Source of the DNA: Cystobacter fuscus DSM 2262
Lineage (GTDB): Bacteria; Myxococcota; Myxococcia; Myxococcales; Myxococcaceae
NCBI RefSeq assembly: GCF_000335475.2
Contig: NZ_ANAH02000005.1
Location: 1 to 64,000, forward strand
Length of the DNA stretch: 64,000 nucleotides
Direction: 5' to 3'
The notes below the pieces were generated by a model. It ran no database searches, was not told the DNA's origin, and saw only the letters and a program-made list of their open reading frames with translations. Below are positions 16,653-25,046 of the stretch, in pieces; within the stretch, counting starts at the first letter, position 1, and every line of letters begins with the position of its first letter. Made by a program: the position numbers and the translations under genes.

Positions 16653-17762
16653 TCACGCCTTCGACAGGAGCGCGTCCACCTCGGCCATCACCGCGCGCTG
16701 GAAGGCGGCCCGGCTGAAGCGCTCGGCCTGCGAGCGAGCGTCCGAGGGCTGGAAGCCCGGCTCCCAGGCCTCGAAGCGGCGCACGGCGTCCGCGAGCGCC
16801 TCGGGGGTCTGCGCGTCGAAGAAGAGGCCCGTGCGGGGGTTGACCGTCTCCAGCGCCCCACCCCGCCCGTAGGCGATGACGGGACGGCCACACGCCTGGG
16901 CCTCCAGCGGGACGATGCCGAAGTCCTCCTCGGCGGTGAAGACGAGCGCGCGCGCGTCGCGGTACAGCCCGGGCAGCGCCTCGTCCGCCACCGAGCCGAG
17001 AAAACGGATGTTGGCGGGCGGCGGCCCCGAGGTGTGCCGCGCCGCCTCCTGGCCCGTGCCCACCACCCACAGGGGCGCGTCCAGGTGACGGAAGGCCTCC
17101 AGGGCGATGTCCAGCCGCTTGTAGGGAGCGAAGGCACCCAGCCACAGGTAGTAGCCCCCCTGGCCGAGCCCCGTGAGCGGGTGCTGACAGAAGCGCTCCA
17201 GGGCGACGGGCGGATACACCACCGTGGCCTCGCGGCCCCAGAAGCGCCGCACCTTGCCGGCGATGTGCTGGCTGTTGACGAGCAGCCGATCCACCCCGGC
17301 GGTGCTCTCGCGATCCCACTTCTGCAGCCACGGCCGCACCGCGTGCGCCGCCACGCGCACTGGCGCGGACGCCCGGCCCGGACCGAAGTAGTCATCGAAC
17401 AAGTCCCACATGTAGCGCATGGGCGCGTGCACGTAGGACAGGTGCTTCGCCCCGGGTGGCTTGCGGATGCCCTTGGCCACGCAGTGGCTGGAGGAGATGA
17501 CCAGCTCGTAGTCCGTCAGGCGCATGGACTCGATGACCTGGGGGAGCACCGGCAGGAAGTGCCGGTAGAGCTTGTGGATGCGGGGCACCCGCTGGAGCAC
17601 CGACGTGTGGATGGGATGGGCCTCGATGCGCGGGTGCACGGCGCCGGGGCGATGGACGAGGGTATGGATGTCGGCCCGCGGGAACAGCTCGCACAGTGCC
17701 TCGAGCACGTGCTCGCCGCCTCGCTGGGTGACGAGCCAGTCATGGACGAGGGCGACCTTCAC
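16653..17762 (-). CDS. Glycosyltransferase family 4
   Basis: This GT-B enzyme has 369 residues. The N-terminal domain opens VKVALVHDWLVTQRGGE, the glycine-rich acceptor loop of GT4 enzymes. The C-terminal donor domain has WLGAFAPYKRLDIALEA and the E-x7-E region FTAEEDFGIVPLEAQACG. It probably adds a hexose (often mannose) to a lipid-linked repeat unit, working with the adjacent EpsZ-type transferase 220 bp downstream. GTG 17762 is chosen since homology starts there; GTG 17780 is possible. The 44-bp gap to the divergent second glycosyltransferase means the two share regulatory DNA. Confidence 0.88.
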   Translation of the reverse strand: MKVALVHDWLVTQRGGEHVLEALCELFPRADIHTLVHRPGAVHPRIEAHPIHTSVLQRVPRIHKLYRHFLPVLPQVIESMRLTDYELVISSSHCVAKGIRKPPGAKHLSYVHAPMRYMWDLFDDYFGPGRASAPVRVAAHAVRPWLQKWDRESTAGVDRLLVNSQHIAGKVRRFWGREATVVYPPVALERFCQHPLTGLGQGGYYLWLGAFAPYKRLDIALEAFRHLDAPLWVVGTGQEAARHTSGPPPANIRFLGSVADEALPGLYRDARALVFTAEEDFGIVPLEAQACGRPVIAYGRGGALETVNPRTGLFFDAQTPEALADAVRRFEAWEPGFQPSDARSQAERFSRAAFQRAVMAEVDALLSKA

Positions 17763-17806
17763 GGGGCGGCCTTGTAGCACGCGAGTCCCCGCTGCGTCCC
17801 CCGGGT

Positions 17807-18904
17807 GTGGTAGTGCCAGCGCTCGTGGCGAGCGTCCTCCTTGACTTGCGCATGGTTCGTGGCCGGCTGCACGGCATCGCGCGTTACGCGCTGGAGCTGG
17901 CGTGCCGACTGCCCGTACTCGCGCCGGACTTGCGCTTCAGCGCCCTCACCGGACCCGAGGGGCTCCCCGCGGGCCTGGGCACCCTCACCCCGCGCATCCC
18001 CCTGCACCGCTGCCCGGCCCCGTTCCTCTCGCCGCTCGAGCAGCCCGTGCTCGGCGCGTGGCTGGCGCGGCTCAACCCGGACCTGTTCCACGCCACCTCC
18101 TTCTCTCTGCCCGCGCTGTGGCCGGGACGCCTCGTGGCCACGCTCCACGACGCCAACCACCTGGTGCTCTCCGAGGAGTACGGCCCGGGCCGCCGCCTCT
18201 ACTACCAGCTCGTCGTGGGCCCTCGGGCGAAGACGGCCCGGGCGCTCATCACCGTGTCCGAGTTCTCCCGGGAGGAGCTCGCGCGGGAGCTGAACCTGTC
18301 GCCCTACCGCCTCCAGGTCATCCCCAACGGGGTGGACGCGCGCTATCAGCCGCAGACGGCCTCGGAGCTGAAGGACTTCCGCGAGCGCCGGGGCCTGCCG
18401 CCCCGCTTCCTGCTCGCGGTGGGCAACACCAAGCCCTTCAAGAACCTGGGGATGCTGGCCGAGCTGGCCGAATCCCTGCCCGAGCCACTCGTGCTGCTGG
18501 CCGGCAAGCGCGCGGCGTGGGAGTTGGGCTTTCCCGACTCCACCATTGAACTGTCCGAGCTGCCCGAGGACGACATGCCGCGCCTCTACGGTGCGGCGAC
18601 GGCGCTGCTCTTGCCCTCGCGCTACGAGGGCTTTGGCCTGCCCGCGCTGGAGGCCATGGCGTGTGGCACTCCGGTGGTGGCCGCGCGTGCCACGTCCCTG
18701 CCGGAGGTGGTGGGCGAGGCGGCACTGCTGCTGCCGCCCGACGACGCCCGGGCCTGGAAGGAGACGGCGATGAAGCTCGCGCGCGACGAGTCGCTGCGCC
18801 GGGACCTCGCGGCGAAGGGTCGCGAGCGCGCCGCGCGCTTCACCTGGGAGGACTGCGCCCGGAGGACGCTGGCCACCTACCGCCGGGTGCTCGAGGCCCG
18901 TTAG
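17807..18904 (+). CDS. Glycosyltransferase family 4 (mannosyltransferase-like)
   Basis: The protein has 365 residues. GT4 landmarks are LHDANHLVLSEEYGP, the IPNGVDARY loop, LAVGNTKPFKNLGMLAE in the donor domain, and the catalytic block LLPSRYEGFGLPALEAMACG. It resembles MtfB-type mannosyltransferases. It is divergent from the other GT4 gene and likely belongs to the same polysaccharide pathway. A GTG start at 17807 is used; GTG 17813 would shorten it by two residues. A palindromic GC-rich hairpin follows the stop. Confidence 0.86.
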   Translation: MVVPALVASVLLDLRMVRGRLHGIARYALELACRLPVLAPDLRFSALTGPEGLPAGLGTLTPRIPLHRCPAPFLSPLEQPVLGAWLARLNPDLFHATSFSLPALWPGRLVATLHDANHLVLSEEYGPGRRLYYQLVVGPRAKTARALITVSEFSREELARELNLSPYRLQVIPNGVDARYQPQTASELKDFRERRGLPPRFLLAVGNTKPFKNLGMLAELAESLPEPLVLLAGKRAAWELGFPDSTIELSELPEDDMPRLYGAATALLLPSRYEGFGLPALEAMACGTPVVAARATSLPEVVGEAALLLPPDDARAWKETAMKLARDESLRRDLAAKGRERAARFTWEDCARRTLATYRRVLEAR

Positions 18905-18922
18905 ACGCGGCGGGAGAGCGAG

Positions 18923-18942
18923 GACCCTGGCGCCAGGGGGTC
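18923..18942 (+). terminator. GC-rich palindrome after glycosyltransferase gene
   Basis: CCCTGGCGCCAGGG is a perfect 14-bp palindrome flanked by GA...GGTC, 20 bases past the stop. It can form a hairpin with a GCGC loop. No U-tract follows. Confidence 0.4.
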
Positions 18943-19044
18943 GTCACGAATCGAACACTCGAGCCCCTCTCACCGGAGCACGCCTGTTCCGCCCAGACGT
19001 CGGGGGTAACGTCCACGCCTCCATCCACGAAGGGGGCGTTGGAC

Positions 19045-19559
19045 ATGGCGGATTGCACGGCGGATAGCGCGAACGTCAAAGCCTTCCTGCGGTTGATCCG
19101 GTTCGCTGAACACCAGACAGACGAGGGAGTTCGACACTCATCGCGGAGACCCGCTGGCTCGTCTCCCCCGAACTCCCCCTGGTCTGGCTCGACCAGAAGC
19201 TCAGGATCAAGGTCGCTGGCGCTCGCGGAGCGAAGGTGCTCGCCAGCGAGGGCCGCCAGACCAGACGCGTCGCCGCCGGACGTTCCGGGTTGGACGCGGT
19301 GATCCTCTCCTGGGCCTGCCTCCGGTCGGACAACGGCGCGAACTACATTCTGCTCAGCTACGGCTGCGGCTCGGATGACGCGGAAAAGTTCTGCGGCGGC
19401 GAGAGGGAGTGGTTCAGGCTCCTGGATGAGAAGGGCGCGCGGACCGACGCTGGCATGGCTCGGCAGGACAGCCGCTACGAGCAGCTCTACGAAAGACTCG
19501 GCGTGGCGGGATTGATGTCCGATGGCGTGTCATTGAGTTCCCTCCTTCCCACCGATTGA
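19045..19559 (+). pseudogene. Fusion remnant: lysozyme N-terminus joined out of frame to the C-terminus of another protein
   Basis: From ATG 19045, MADCTADSANVKAFLRLIRF..EHQTDEGV reads like the start of the myxobacterial lysozyme-type (GH104-like) muramidases, but similarity stops at about 19132 after ~29 residues. From about 19134 a different frame reads ETRWLVSPELPLVW and continues to the stop at 19559. That tail (CLRSDNGANY..., CGGEREWFRLLDE) looks like a coding C-terminus yet has no start of its own, being open only from 19110. The simplest reading is a deletion that removed the end of a lysozyme gene and the beginning of its downstream neighbour. A short real gene from GTG 19236 cannot be excluded. 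Confidence 0.5.
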
Positions 19560-20663
19560 TCAACCCGCCCTCCCCGACTCCTCGCCCGGCGCATCCACGA
19601 GCACGTTCAACGTGACGGGCACCGTGCGCTCCATCTCCTCGGGGTGGAGGCGGAACCACTTCGCCACGAGCAGCACCTCCTGGGCCTCGTGGGCGCGCAG
19701 GCCGATCATCCGGGGCTCCGGCCTCTCGAAGAGCTCACGCACCTGCTGCTCCAGCACGCGCTGCGCCTCGGGCGAGCCGGGCACCGCGAACTCCGCGCGC
19801 ACGCTACCCCGGCGGATGACATAGACGCGGTCCTCTCCCGCCTCCCCGGGTACCGTGTAGACGAAGGACAGCCGCTCCACGAACTGGCCCACCCGCAGCA
19901 GCTCGTCCCGCACGCCCTCCAGTGACTCCGAGCGATCTCTCAGCTCGGCGGCGTACTCGAACTGCAAGCGCCGGGAGGCCAGCGTCATGCGCTCGCGCAG
20001 CAGGACGAGCGGCTGGTCCGTCAACCCATTCAGGAAGTCGCGCGCGAGCGAGCTGCGCGCCTGGTACTCGGCGCGCGTGCTGCCTCCCGCGCACGGAGCG
20101 ATGCAGCGGCCCGTCTGTCCCCGCATGCAGCGTGGATCCTCCTGCACGCGGAACAGCTCGAATTGATCCGCCAGCCGCATGGGCGTGTCCGACGCGCAGT
20201 CGCGCAGCTCCAGCAAGTCACTCACCGCGCGCACCGCCTCGGTGGCGCGGTGCCGGCCGCGGATGGGCCCGAAGTACTCGGCCCCATCATGGATGACGTG
20301 GCTGGCCACCAGCAGCCGGGGCACCGGCTCGCGCGTGAGCTTGATGAAGCACAGCGAGTTGTCCCGCTTGTGCTCCACGTTGTACGGCGGCCGCCAGCGC
20401 TTGATGTGGCGGAACTCCTGCAGCAGGGCGGCGAACTCGCTCGGCGTGTACTCCCACTCCACGCCGTGCGCGTACCCGATGATCTCCGCCGCCTTGTCGC
20501 CCCGCTGCGCGCGGAAGTAGGACAGCAGCCGCGTGCGCACGCGCACGGACTTGCCCACGTAGAGCACCTCTCCCGAGGGCCCGCGCATGCGGTACACCCC
20601 GGGACGGTTCTCCGCGCGCGCGCGAACGTCCGCGCGCAGTTGTTCGACGCGTGATGCGCTCAT
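19560..20663 (-). CDS. UvrC-like GIY-YIG endonuclease without C-terminal nuclease half
   Basis: The protein has 367 residues. The N-terminal GIY-YIG domain has PGVYRM (22-27) and LYVGKSVRVRTRL (from 34). The UvrC-type Cys block CMRGQTGRCIAPC comes next, then a UVR-like helical hairpin (RLQFEYAAELRDR). UvrC itself is about 600 residues and carries an RNase-H-like nuclease and HhH motifs; both are absent here and no frameshift is seen, since the protein ends with its own unrelated C-terminal domain. It is therefore closer to Cho-type, single-incision homologues. It could make the 3' incision in nucleotide excision repair or serve another DNA-processing role. Confidence 0.8.
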   Translation of the reverse strand: MSASRVEQLRADVRARAENRPGVYRMRGPSGEVLYVGKSVRVRTRLLSYFRAQRGDKAAEIIGYAHGVEWEYTPSEFAALLQEFRHIKRWRPPYNVEHKRDNSLCFIKLTREPVPRLLVASHVIHDGAEYFGPIRGRHRATEAVRAVSDLLELRDCASDTPMRLADQFELFRVQEDPRCMRGQTGRCIAPCAGGSTRAEYQARSSLARDFLNGLTDQPLVLLRERMTLASRRLQFEYAAELRDRSESLEGVRDELLRVGQFVERLSFVYTVPGEAGEDRVYVIRRGSVRAEFAVPGSPEAQRVLEQQVRELFERPEPRMIGLRAHEAQEVLLVAKWFRLHPEEMERTVPVTLNVLVDAPGEESGRAG

Positions 20664-20731
20664 GACCGAAGAGCGCACCTATAACGTGCTCCCTCAGCGC
20701 CTTCCGGCAGGCGGGAGGACGGGCCCTGGGC

Positions 20732-22285
20732 TCACTGGTCGTCGCACGGCGTGCCCAGGCGGGCGCCCGTGTACACGCCGAGCTCGTTGTAGATGAGCGG
20801 CATGTTCTCCTCGACGGGCACCGGGCGCAGCTCCGTCTTCTTCTTGTTCTCGATCCACAGCGAGGGCTGCTCCTTCTCCACGACGAGCCGCAGCTCGCCC
20901 CGCTTCGTCGAGAAGATCTCCCCCTTCGAGTCGGAGACCACGTCCTTCATCTTCTGCACCTGGAGGTTGCCCTTGGGCCCGATGGAGACGCGGAAGTTGC
21001 GCTCCTCCTCCTTCTTGAAGCCCCGCTCCACCAGGTAATAGCGCCCCTTCTGATCGCGCAGCAGCGCGTAGGGCACGTACTTCTGGGGGTTGGGCTCGAA
21101 GGTGGCCTTGGACACCAGCGTCTCCTTCTGCTCCCCGTCGACCCAGGTGAACGGGATGGTGCGCTCGCCACAGCGCACCGCGCAGGTCTTCTTCTCCGCG
21201 TCCACCTCCACCTCCGAGTACAGGCCCATGTCGAGCCCCCGGAACGAGTGGTTCATCGTCTTGTGGTAGAAGCGCGGCTCCAGGAAGAAGTGGCCGTTGA
21301 GGACCCAGGGCGGCGAGGCGACCTCGACGAAGCGCTGGCCGTCTCCGTAGGCCAGTTGCACGGTGTGCGTCTCGCCGGGCCGCACGAGCACGTAGTGCCC
21401 CTTGCCATCCGCGCACACGTGGGTCTTCTCCAGTTGCATCCTCGCGGCGAGCTTCTCGCCCTGGCCCTGGGTGGACTCGAGCGTGTCCAGGAAAGCCTTC
21501 GTGGCGAACTCCTCCTGGTTGGACGCGTCCTTGGCCGTCGTCCACGTGAGCCGGCCCGACTCCACCTTCACGGCCGGCGCGTCCCCGAAGCGGCAGCTCG
21601 CCTCCTTGATTCGCATCTGCACCACCTTCTTCGCCTCGGCCGACGCGCACAGCTTGCGCAGCGAATCGAGCGGAGCCTCGCAGTAGGAGGCGATGCTGTA
21701 CTCCTTGATCAGCTCGTCCGGGATGCTCGCCCACTCCACGAGCCCCACCGTCTGCGAGCCGCACGCCTCGTTCATGCTCTTCACCGACTTGGCGAGCTCG
21801 CGCTCGACTTGCGCCTCCTCGCCCTTGCGATCGAAGGCCATCAGGCGGGTGAGCAGCCCCTGCGACTTCTGCTTCTGATGCAGCGCGTACACGTCCTCGC
21901 CCTTGAGCGCGCGGGTGCGCGCGTCATCGAAGGTCACCGCGGTGTCGTCGCGCCGGCCCGGCACGTTCACGTAGTAGTTCCGCCGCGAGCCCGAGACGAG
22001 CAGGTACAGGGTGACATAGCGGCGGCCATGCCACTGGGTGACGTAGCGCACGTCCTGGCCGGACGTCTCCACGTCGTAGGGGAGCACCTTGCCGTCGAGC
22101 TCACTGTCGGTGCCCTGCACGAGGACGATGGCCTTCTTGTCGTCCGCGGGCGAGAGCGGGATCGCCGTCACCAACTCGCCGTTCGGGCCGGCGAACACCT
22201 TGCCCGGCTCCACGGGCGCGGCGGCCCGGGCAGAACCTGCTTCCAATACCGCGACCACGGCCAACATCGCCACGATGACTCTCAC
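20732..22285 (-). CDS. Secreted protein of unknown function
   Basis: The protein has 517 residues with a clear signal peptide (MRVIVAMLAVVAVLEAGSARA, cleavage near residue 22). No lipobox and no further membrane segment are visible. The mature part is rich in charged beta-strand-like segments, contains about eight Cys residues and shows no motif I recognise. It lies upstream of the UvrC-like gene and 73 bp downstream of a Ser/Thr kinase, on the same strand. Periplasmic or extracellular location is the only supported statement. Confidence 0.75.
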   Translation of the reverse strand: MRVIVAMLAVVAVLEAGSARAAAPVEPGKVFAGPNGELVTAIPLSPADDKKAIVLVQGTDSELDGKVLPYDVETSGQDVRYVTQWHGRRYVTLYLLVSGSRRNYYVNVPGRRDDTAVTFDDARTRALKGEDVYALHQKQKSQGLLTRLMAFDRKGEEAQVERELAKSVKSMNEACGSQTVGLVEWASIPDELIKEYSIASYCEAPLDSLRKLCASAEAKKVVQMRIKEASCRFGDAPAVKVESGRLTWTTAKDASNQEEFATKAFLDTLESTQGQGEKLAARMQLEKTHVCADGKGHYVLVRPGETHTVQLAYGDGQRFVEVASPPWVLNGHFFLEPRFYHKTMNHSFRGLDMGLYSEVEVDAEKKTCAVRCGERTIPFTWVDGEQKETLVSKATFEPNPQKYVPYALLRDQKGRYYLVERGFKKEEERNFRVSIGPKGNLQVQKMKDVVSDSKGEIFSTKRGELRLVVEKEQPSLWIENKKKTELRPVPVEENMPLIYNELGVYTGARLGTPCDDQ

Positions 22286-22358
22286 GTCTGTCTCCTGTGG
22301 GGTAAGGCGCCAGGGGAGGAGTCCCGGCTGGCGCGGGTGCTCGGAAATCGATGGATTG

Positions 22359-23756
22359 TTACCGCGGCGCCTCCGGGAGCGGCTTGCTCACGGGAGCCGG
22401 CGCGGAGGGCCGCTCGGGTGGGGCGGGAGGCCTCAGGGTGGGCTCGGTCGCCACCTCGGAGGGAAGGGGCGGCGCGGACAGCGCGAGGTGCTCGGAGTAA
22501 GTGCGCACGGCGGACGGCGGCGTGTGCGCGGAGGACGCGGGCGCGGTGCCGACGGGCGACGTCACGGGGGTGGGAGGCGGCGACCGCATCAACCACGCGG
22601 CGGCCGAGAAACCCACCACCAGGACCGCCCAGCCCACGCCCACGGCCCACCTCGGCACCGGTCGGGCCCGGCGGATTTCCCCGGGAGGATTTTCAGGACG
22701 CTCGGAGGCACTCTCGGGTGGCACGGGAGCCGTGAAGAGCGCCGTCCTCGCGGGCACGAGCGTGGGCTCCTCCCCCTCCCCGTCCCCGCGGGAACGGCCC
22801 GTTGCCGCCGTCACCGCCGCCATTCTCGGGTTGGAGGGCATGAACACCCTGGGCATCGCGGTCCTGGACAGGGACAGGAGCGGCCTTCCCGTCAGCTCAT
22901 GGATGAAGGCCGCGACATCCGCGTGACGGTCCCGCGCGCTCTTCGCCAGGGCGCGCCCCACCGCGGAGAGCACGTGCTCGGGCAGCCCGGGGCGCAGGCG
23001 CAGGAGGGGCTCGGGTTGCGAGTGGATGATGCGGTGGAGCACCTGGTGGATGCCGTTGTCCTCTCCCTCGAACGGAGATCGGCCCGACAGCATCTCGTAC
23101 ACGATGCACCCGAGCGCGAAGAGATCCGTGCGCGCGTCCACCGTGCTGTTCCTGCCCATGGCCTGCTCGGGCGCCATGTACTGGGGCGTGCCCATCAGCA
23201 CCGAGTCCCGCGTCTGGATCGTCTGGGAGTCGAGCATCTTCGAGATGCCGAAATCGAGCAGCTTCACCCGCGTGCCCGCGCTGCCCCCCAGGTCCAAGGG
23301 GACGAGCCACACGTTGGCGGGCTTGAGGTCCCGGTGCACGACCCCCGCGCGGTGGGCCGCCACGAGCCCCGAGCCGATCTGCCGCGTGAGGGACATCATC
23401 TCCTCGATCGCCAGGGGGCCGCGCGCCAGCCGTTGTTCGAGGCTCTCACCGCGCAGGTACTCCATCACCAGGAAGGGGGTGCCGTCCTCCAGGGTGTCGA
23501 AGTCGAGCACCTCGACGATGTTCGGATGGCCGAGCCGCGAGGCGATCTCCGCCTCCCGGCGGAAGCGCGCGTACTGCTCCGGGGAGAGGTCCGCCCCGCC
23601 GCGCAGCACCTTGACGGCGATCTGCTTGCTGGGAAGCCGGCGATGGCGCGCGAGGTAGACGGCGCCCATGCCCCCCTTGCCGAGCAACGAGGTGATTTCA
23701 TACGTGCCTCGCAGCACCGAGCCCACGCGCACGTCATTGGCAGCAGGTTGGGTCAT
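22359..23756 (-). CDS. Ser/Thr protein kinase, membrane-anchored
   Basis: The protein has 465 residues. The kinase domain (about 18-280) has GKGGMGAVYLA (P-loop), Lys49 in IAVKVL, the catalytic HRDLKPANV, DFGISKML with the DFG Asp, and the APE-like GTPQYMAPEQA. A Pro-rich juxtamembrane linker leads to one transmembrane helix (WAVGVGWAVLVVGFSAAAWL) and a ~75-residue Pro/Ser-rich C-terminal tail outside the membrane, with no recognisable sensor. All residues needed for activity are present. It is transcribed separately from the ligase gene upstream (42-bp gap). Confidence 0.93.
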   Translation of the reverse strand: MTQPAANDVRVGSVLRGTYEITSLLGKGGMGAVYLARHRRLPSKQIAVKVLRGGADLSPEQYARFRREAEIASRLGHPNIVEVLDFDTLEDGTPFLVMEYLRGESLEQRLARGPLAIEEMMSLTRQIGSGLVAAHRAGVVHRDLKPANVWLVPLDLGGSAGTRVKLLDFGISKMLDSQTIQTRDSVLMGTPQYMAPEQAMGRNSTVDARTDLFALGCIVYEMLSGRSPFEGEDNGIHQVLHRIIHSQPEPLLRLRPGLPEHVLSAVGRALAKSARDRHADVAAFIHELTGRPLLSLSRTAMPRVFMPSNPRMAAVTAATGRSRGDGEGEEPTLVPARTALFTAPVPPESASERPENPPGEIRRARPVPRWAVGVGWAVLVVGFSAAAWLMRSPPPTPVTSPVGTAPASSAHTPPSAVRTYSEHLALSAPPLPSEVATEPTLRPPAPPERPSAPAPVSKPLPEAPR

Positions 23757-23798
23757 GGAAGGAACGCGGACCCGCCCCAGGGCTCGCTCCCCGGAGAC

Positions 23799-25046
23799 TT
23801 AGCCCGCCTGCGTCCCGCTTCGCCAGTCGACCCTCCGGCGCGCGCTCAGGCCAATGCCCAGCAGGAGCACCAGCGCCTGGGAGGCCTGGACATGGAAGAG
23901 CGGATCATGCAGCAGGGACAGCAGGCAGAAGAACCCGAGCACCCCGAGCGCGCCCAGTCCCTCGGGGCGACCCCGGGGCAGGCGCCAGCCGAGCCAGCCG
24001 AGCAGCGCCACGAAGAGCAGCGCCCCCGGCACGCCCGTCTCGGCGGCCATGCTGAGGTACTGGTTGTGGGACTTGCCGGGGTGCTCGCGGGCCTGCTCGG
24101 GCATGTCCGGGGTGGCGTACTTCTTCGCCTGGAAGCGCCCCGGGCCCACCCCCGTCACCGGGTGTTGACGCAGCGCGCGCAGGCCCGTCTCCCGCAGCGC
24201 CGGCCGGTTGCCCGAACCCGACTCGGTGCCACTGTCGAGGAAGCGCTCGCGCAGGGGCCGGTTGAGTGCCAGCGCGAGCACGGCGAGTGTCAGCACGGCG
24301 GCGCACGTGGGCAGCGCCACTCGCCGGGGCAGGCCGAGCAGCACCACCCCGCCCATCACCGCCACCAGCGCCACGCTGCCCGCGCGGGCATAGGGAAAGA
24401 GGCCCACGGAGACGAGCCCCACGCCCGCCACCGCCAGCGCCGCCCATTGCCGCCGCCCCCGCAGGCGCAGGCCCACGCCCAGGGCGAAGACCGCCGCCAT
24501 GCCCCCGATGTGGGAGAACTTCAGCCGGTGGAAGAGCAGCCCTCCGGCCATGAAGCGGTGCTCCGCGCCGACGACGGGCTCGTAGACCCGATCGAAGGGC
24601 AGGCGCGTCCAGGCCAGGGGGGCCCAGGCCTCCAGCGGGGGCCACACACCGAAGTGCTGGAGCCCCGCCACCGCGCACGACACGAGGAACAGCCCGCCCA
24701 CGACCCACGCGAGCCGCATCCGCCGCGCGTCCGACAGGAAGCCGAAGGCCACCGCCGCCACGGGGATGCCCACGAAGTCCAGGAGGCGCGCCACGCCCGT
24801 GCCGCTCGGCGGGTGTCCGGCCAGCGAGGGGACGAGCAGCGACCAGGCGAGGAACACGACGAGCGGCACCCAGGCGCGCACGGCGCCGCGCACCGTGACG
24901 CCCTCCTGACGGGCCACCACGAGCGCTCCCAACGCGGTGCCCGCGAGCCCCACCGCCGCGAGGCCCTCCAGGAAGAGGCACCCCACGCCCCAGAGGAGCA
25001 TGAAGAAGAGCAACGCGCGCTCGAGCACGTCCCGGCGCACGTTCAC
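23799..25046 (-). CDS. O-antigen ligase/polymerase-family membrane protein
   Basis: The protein has 415 residues and about ten transmembrane helices. The Wzy_C/WaaL-type region has a periplasmic loop TGVGPGRFQAKK... HPGKSHNQYLSMAAETG, where the SHNQYL(x)nE-TG motif is typical of O-antigen ligases and polymerases. GTG 25046 overlaps the lptG stop as GTGA; a much longer open frame upstream is antisense-like and not coding. It is the last gene of the purH-to-ligase run. Function as LPS O-antigen ligase, or as a polymerase of another glycan, is inferred from family and from coupling to lptF/lptG. Confidence 0.82.
   Translation of the reverse strand: MNVRRDVLERALLFFMLLWGVGCLFLEGLAAVGLAGTALGALVVARQEGVTVRGAVRAWVPLVVFLAWSLLVPSLAGHPPSGTGVARLLDFVGIPVAAVAFGFLSDARRMRLAWVVGGLFLVSCAVAGLQHFGVWPPLEAWAPLAWTRLPFDRVYEPVVGAEHRFMAGGLLFHRLKFSHIGGMAAVFALGVGLRLRGRRQWAALAVAGVGLVSVGLFPYARAGSVALVAVMGGVVLLGLPRRVALPTCAAVLTLAVLALALNRPLRERFLDSGTESGSGNRPALRETGLRALRQHPVTGVGPGRFQAKKYATPDMPEQAREHPGKSHNQYLSMAAETGVPGALLFVALLGWLGWRLPRGRPEGLGALGVLGFFCLLSLLHDPLFHVQASQALVLLLGIGLSARRRVDWRSGTQAG

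Noticed and set aside
19236-19559. An independent 107-codon gene
   Set aside because: The coding-like frame extends upstream of any start and abuts a truncated lysozyme start, so a gene remnant is more likely. The alternative is noted in the pseudogene entry.
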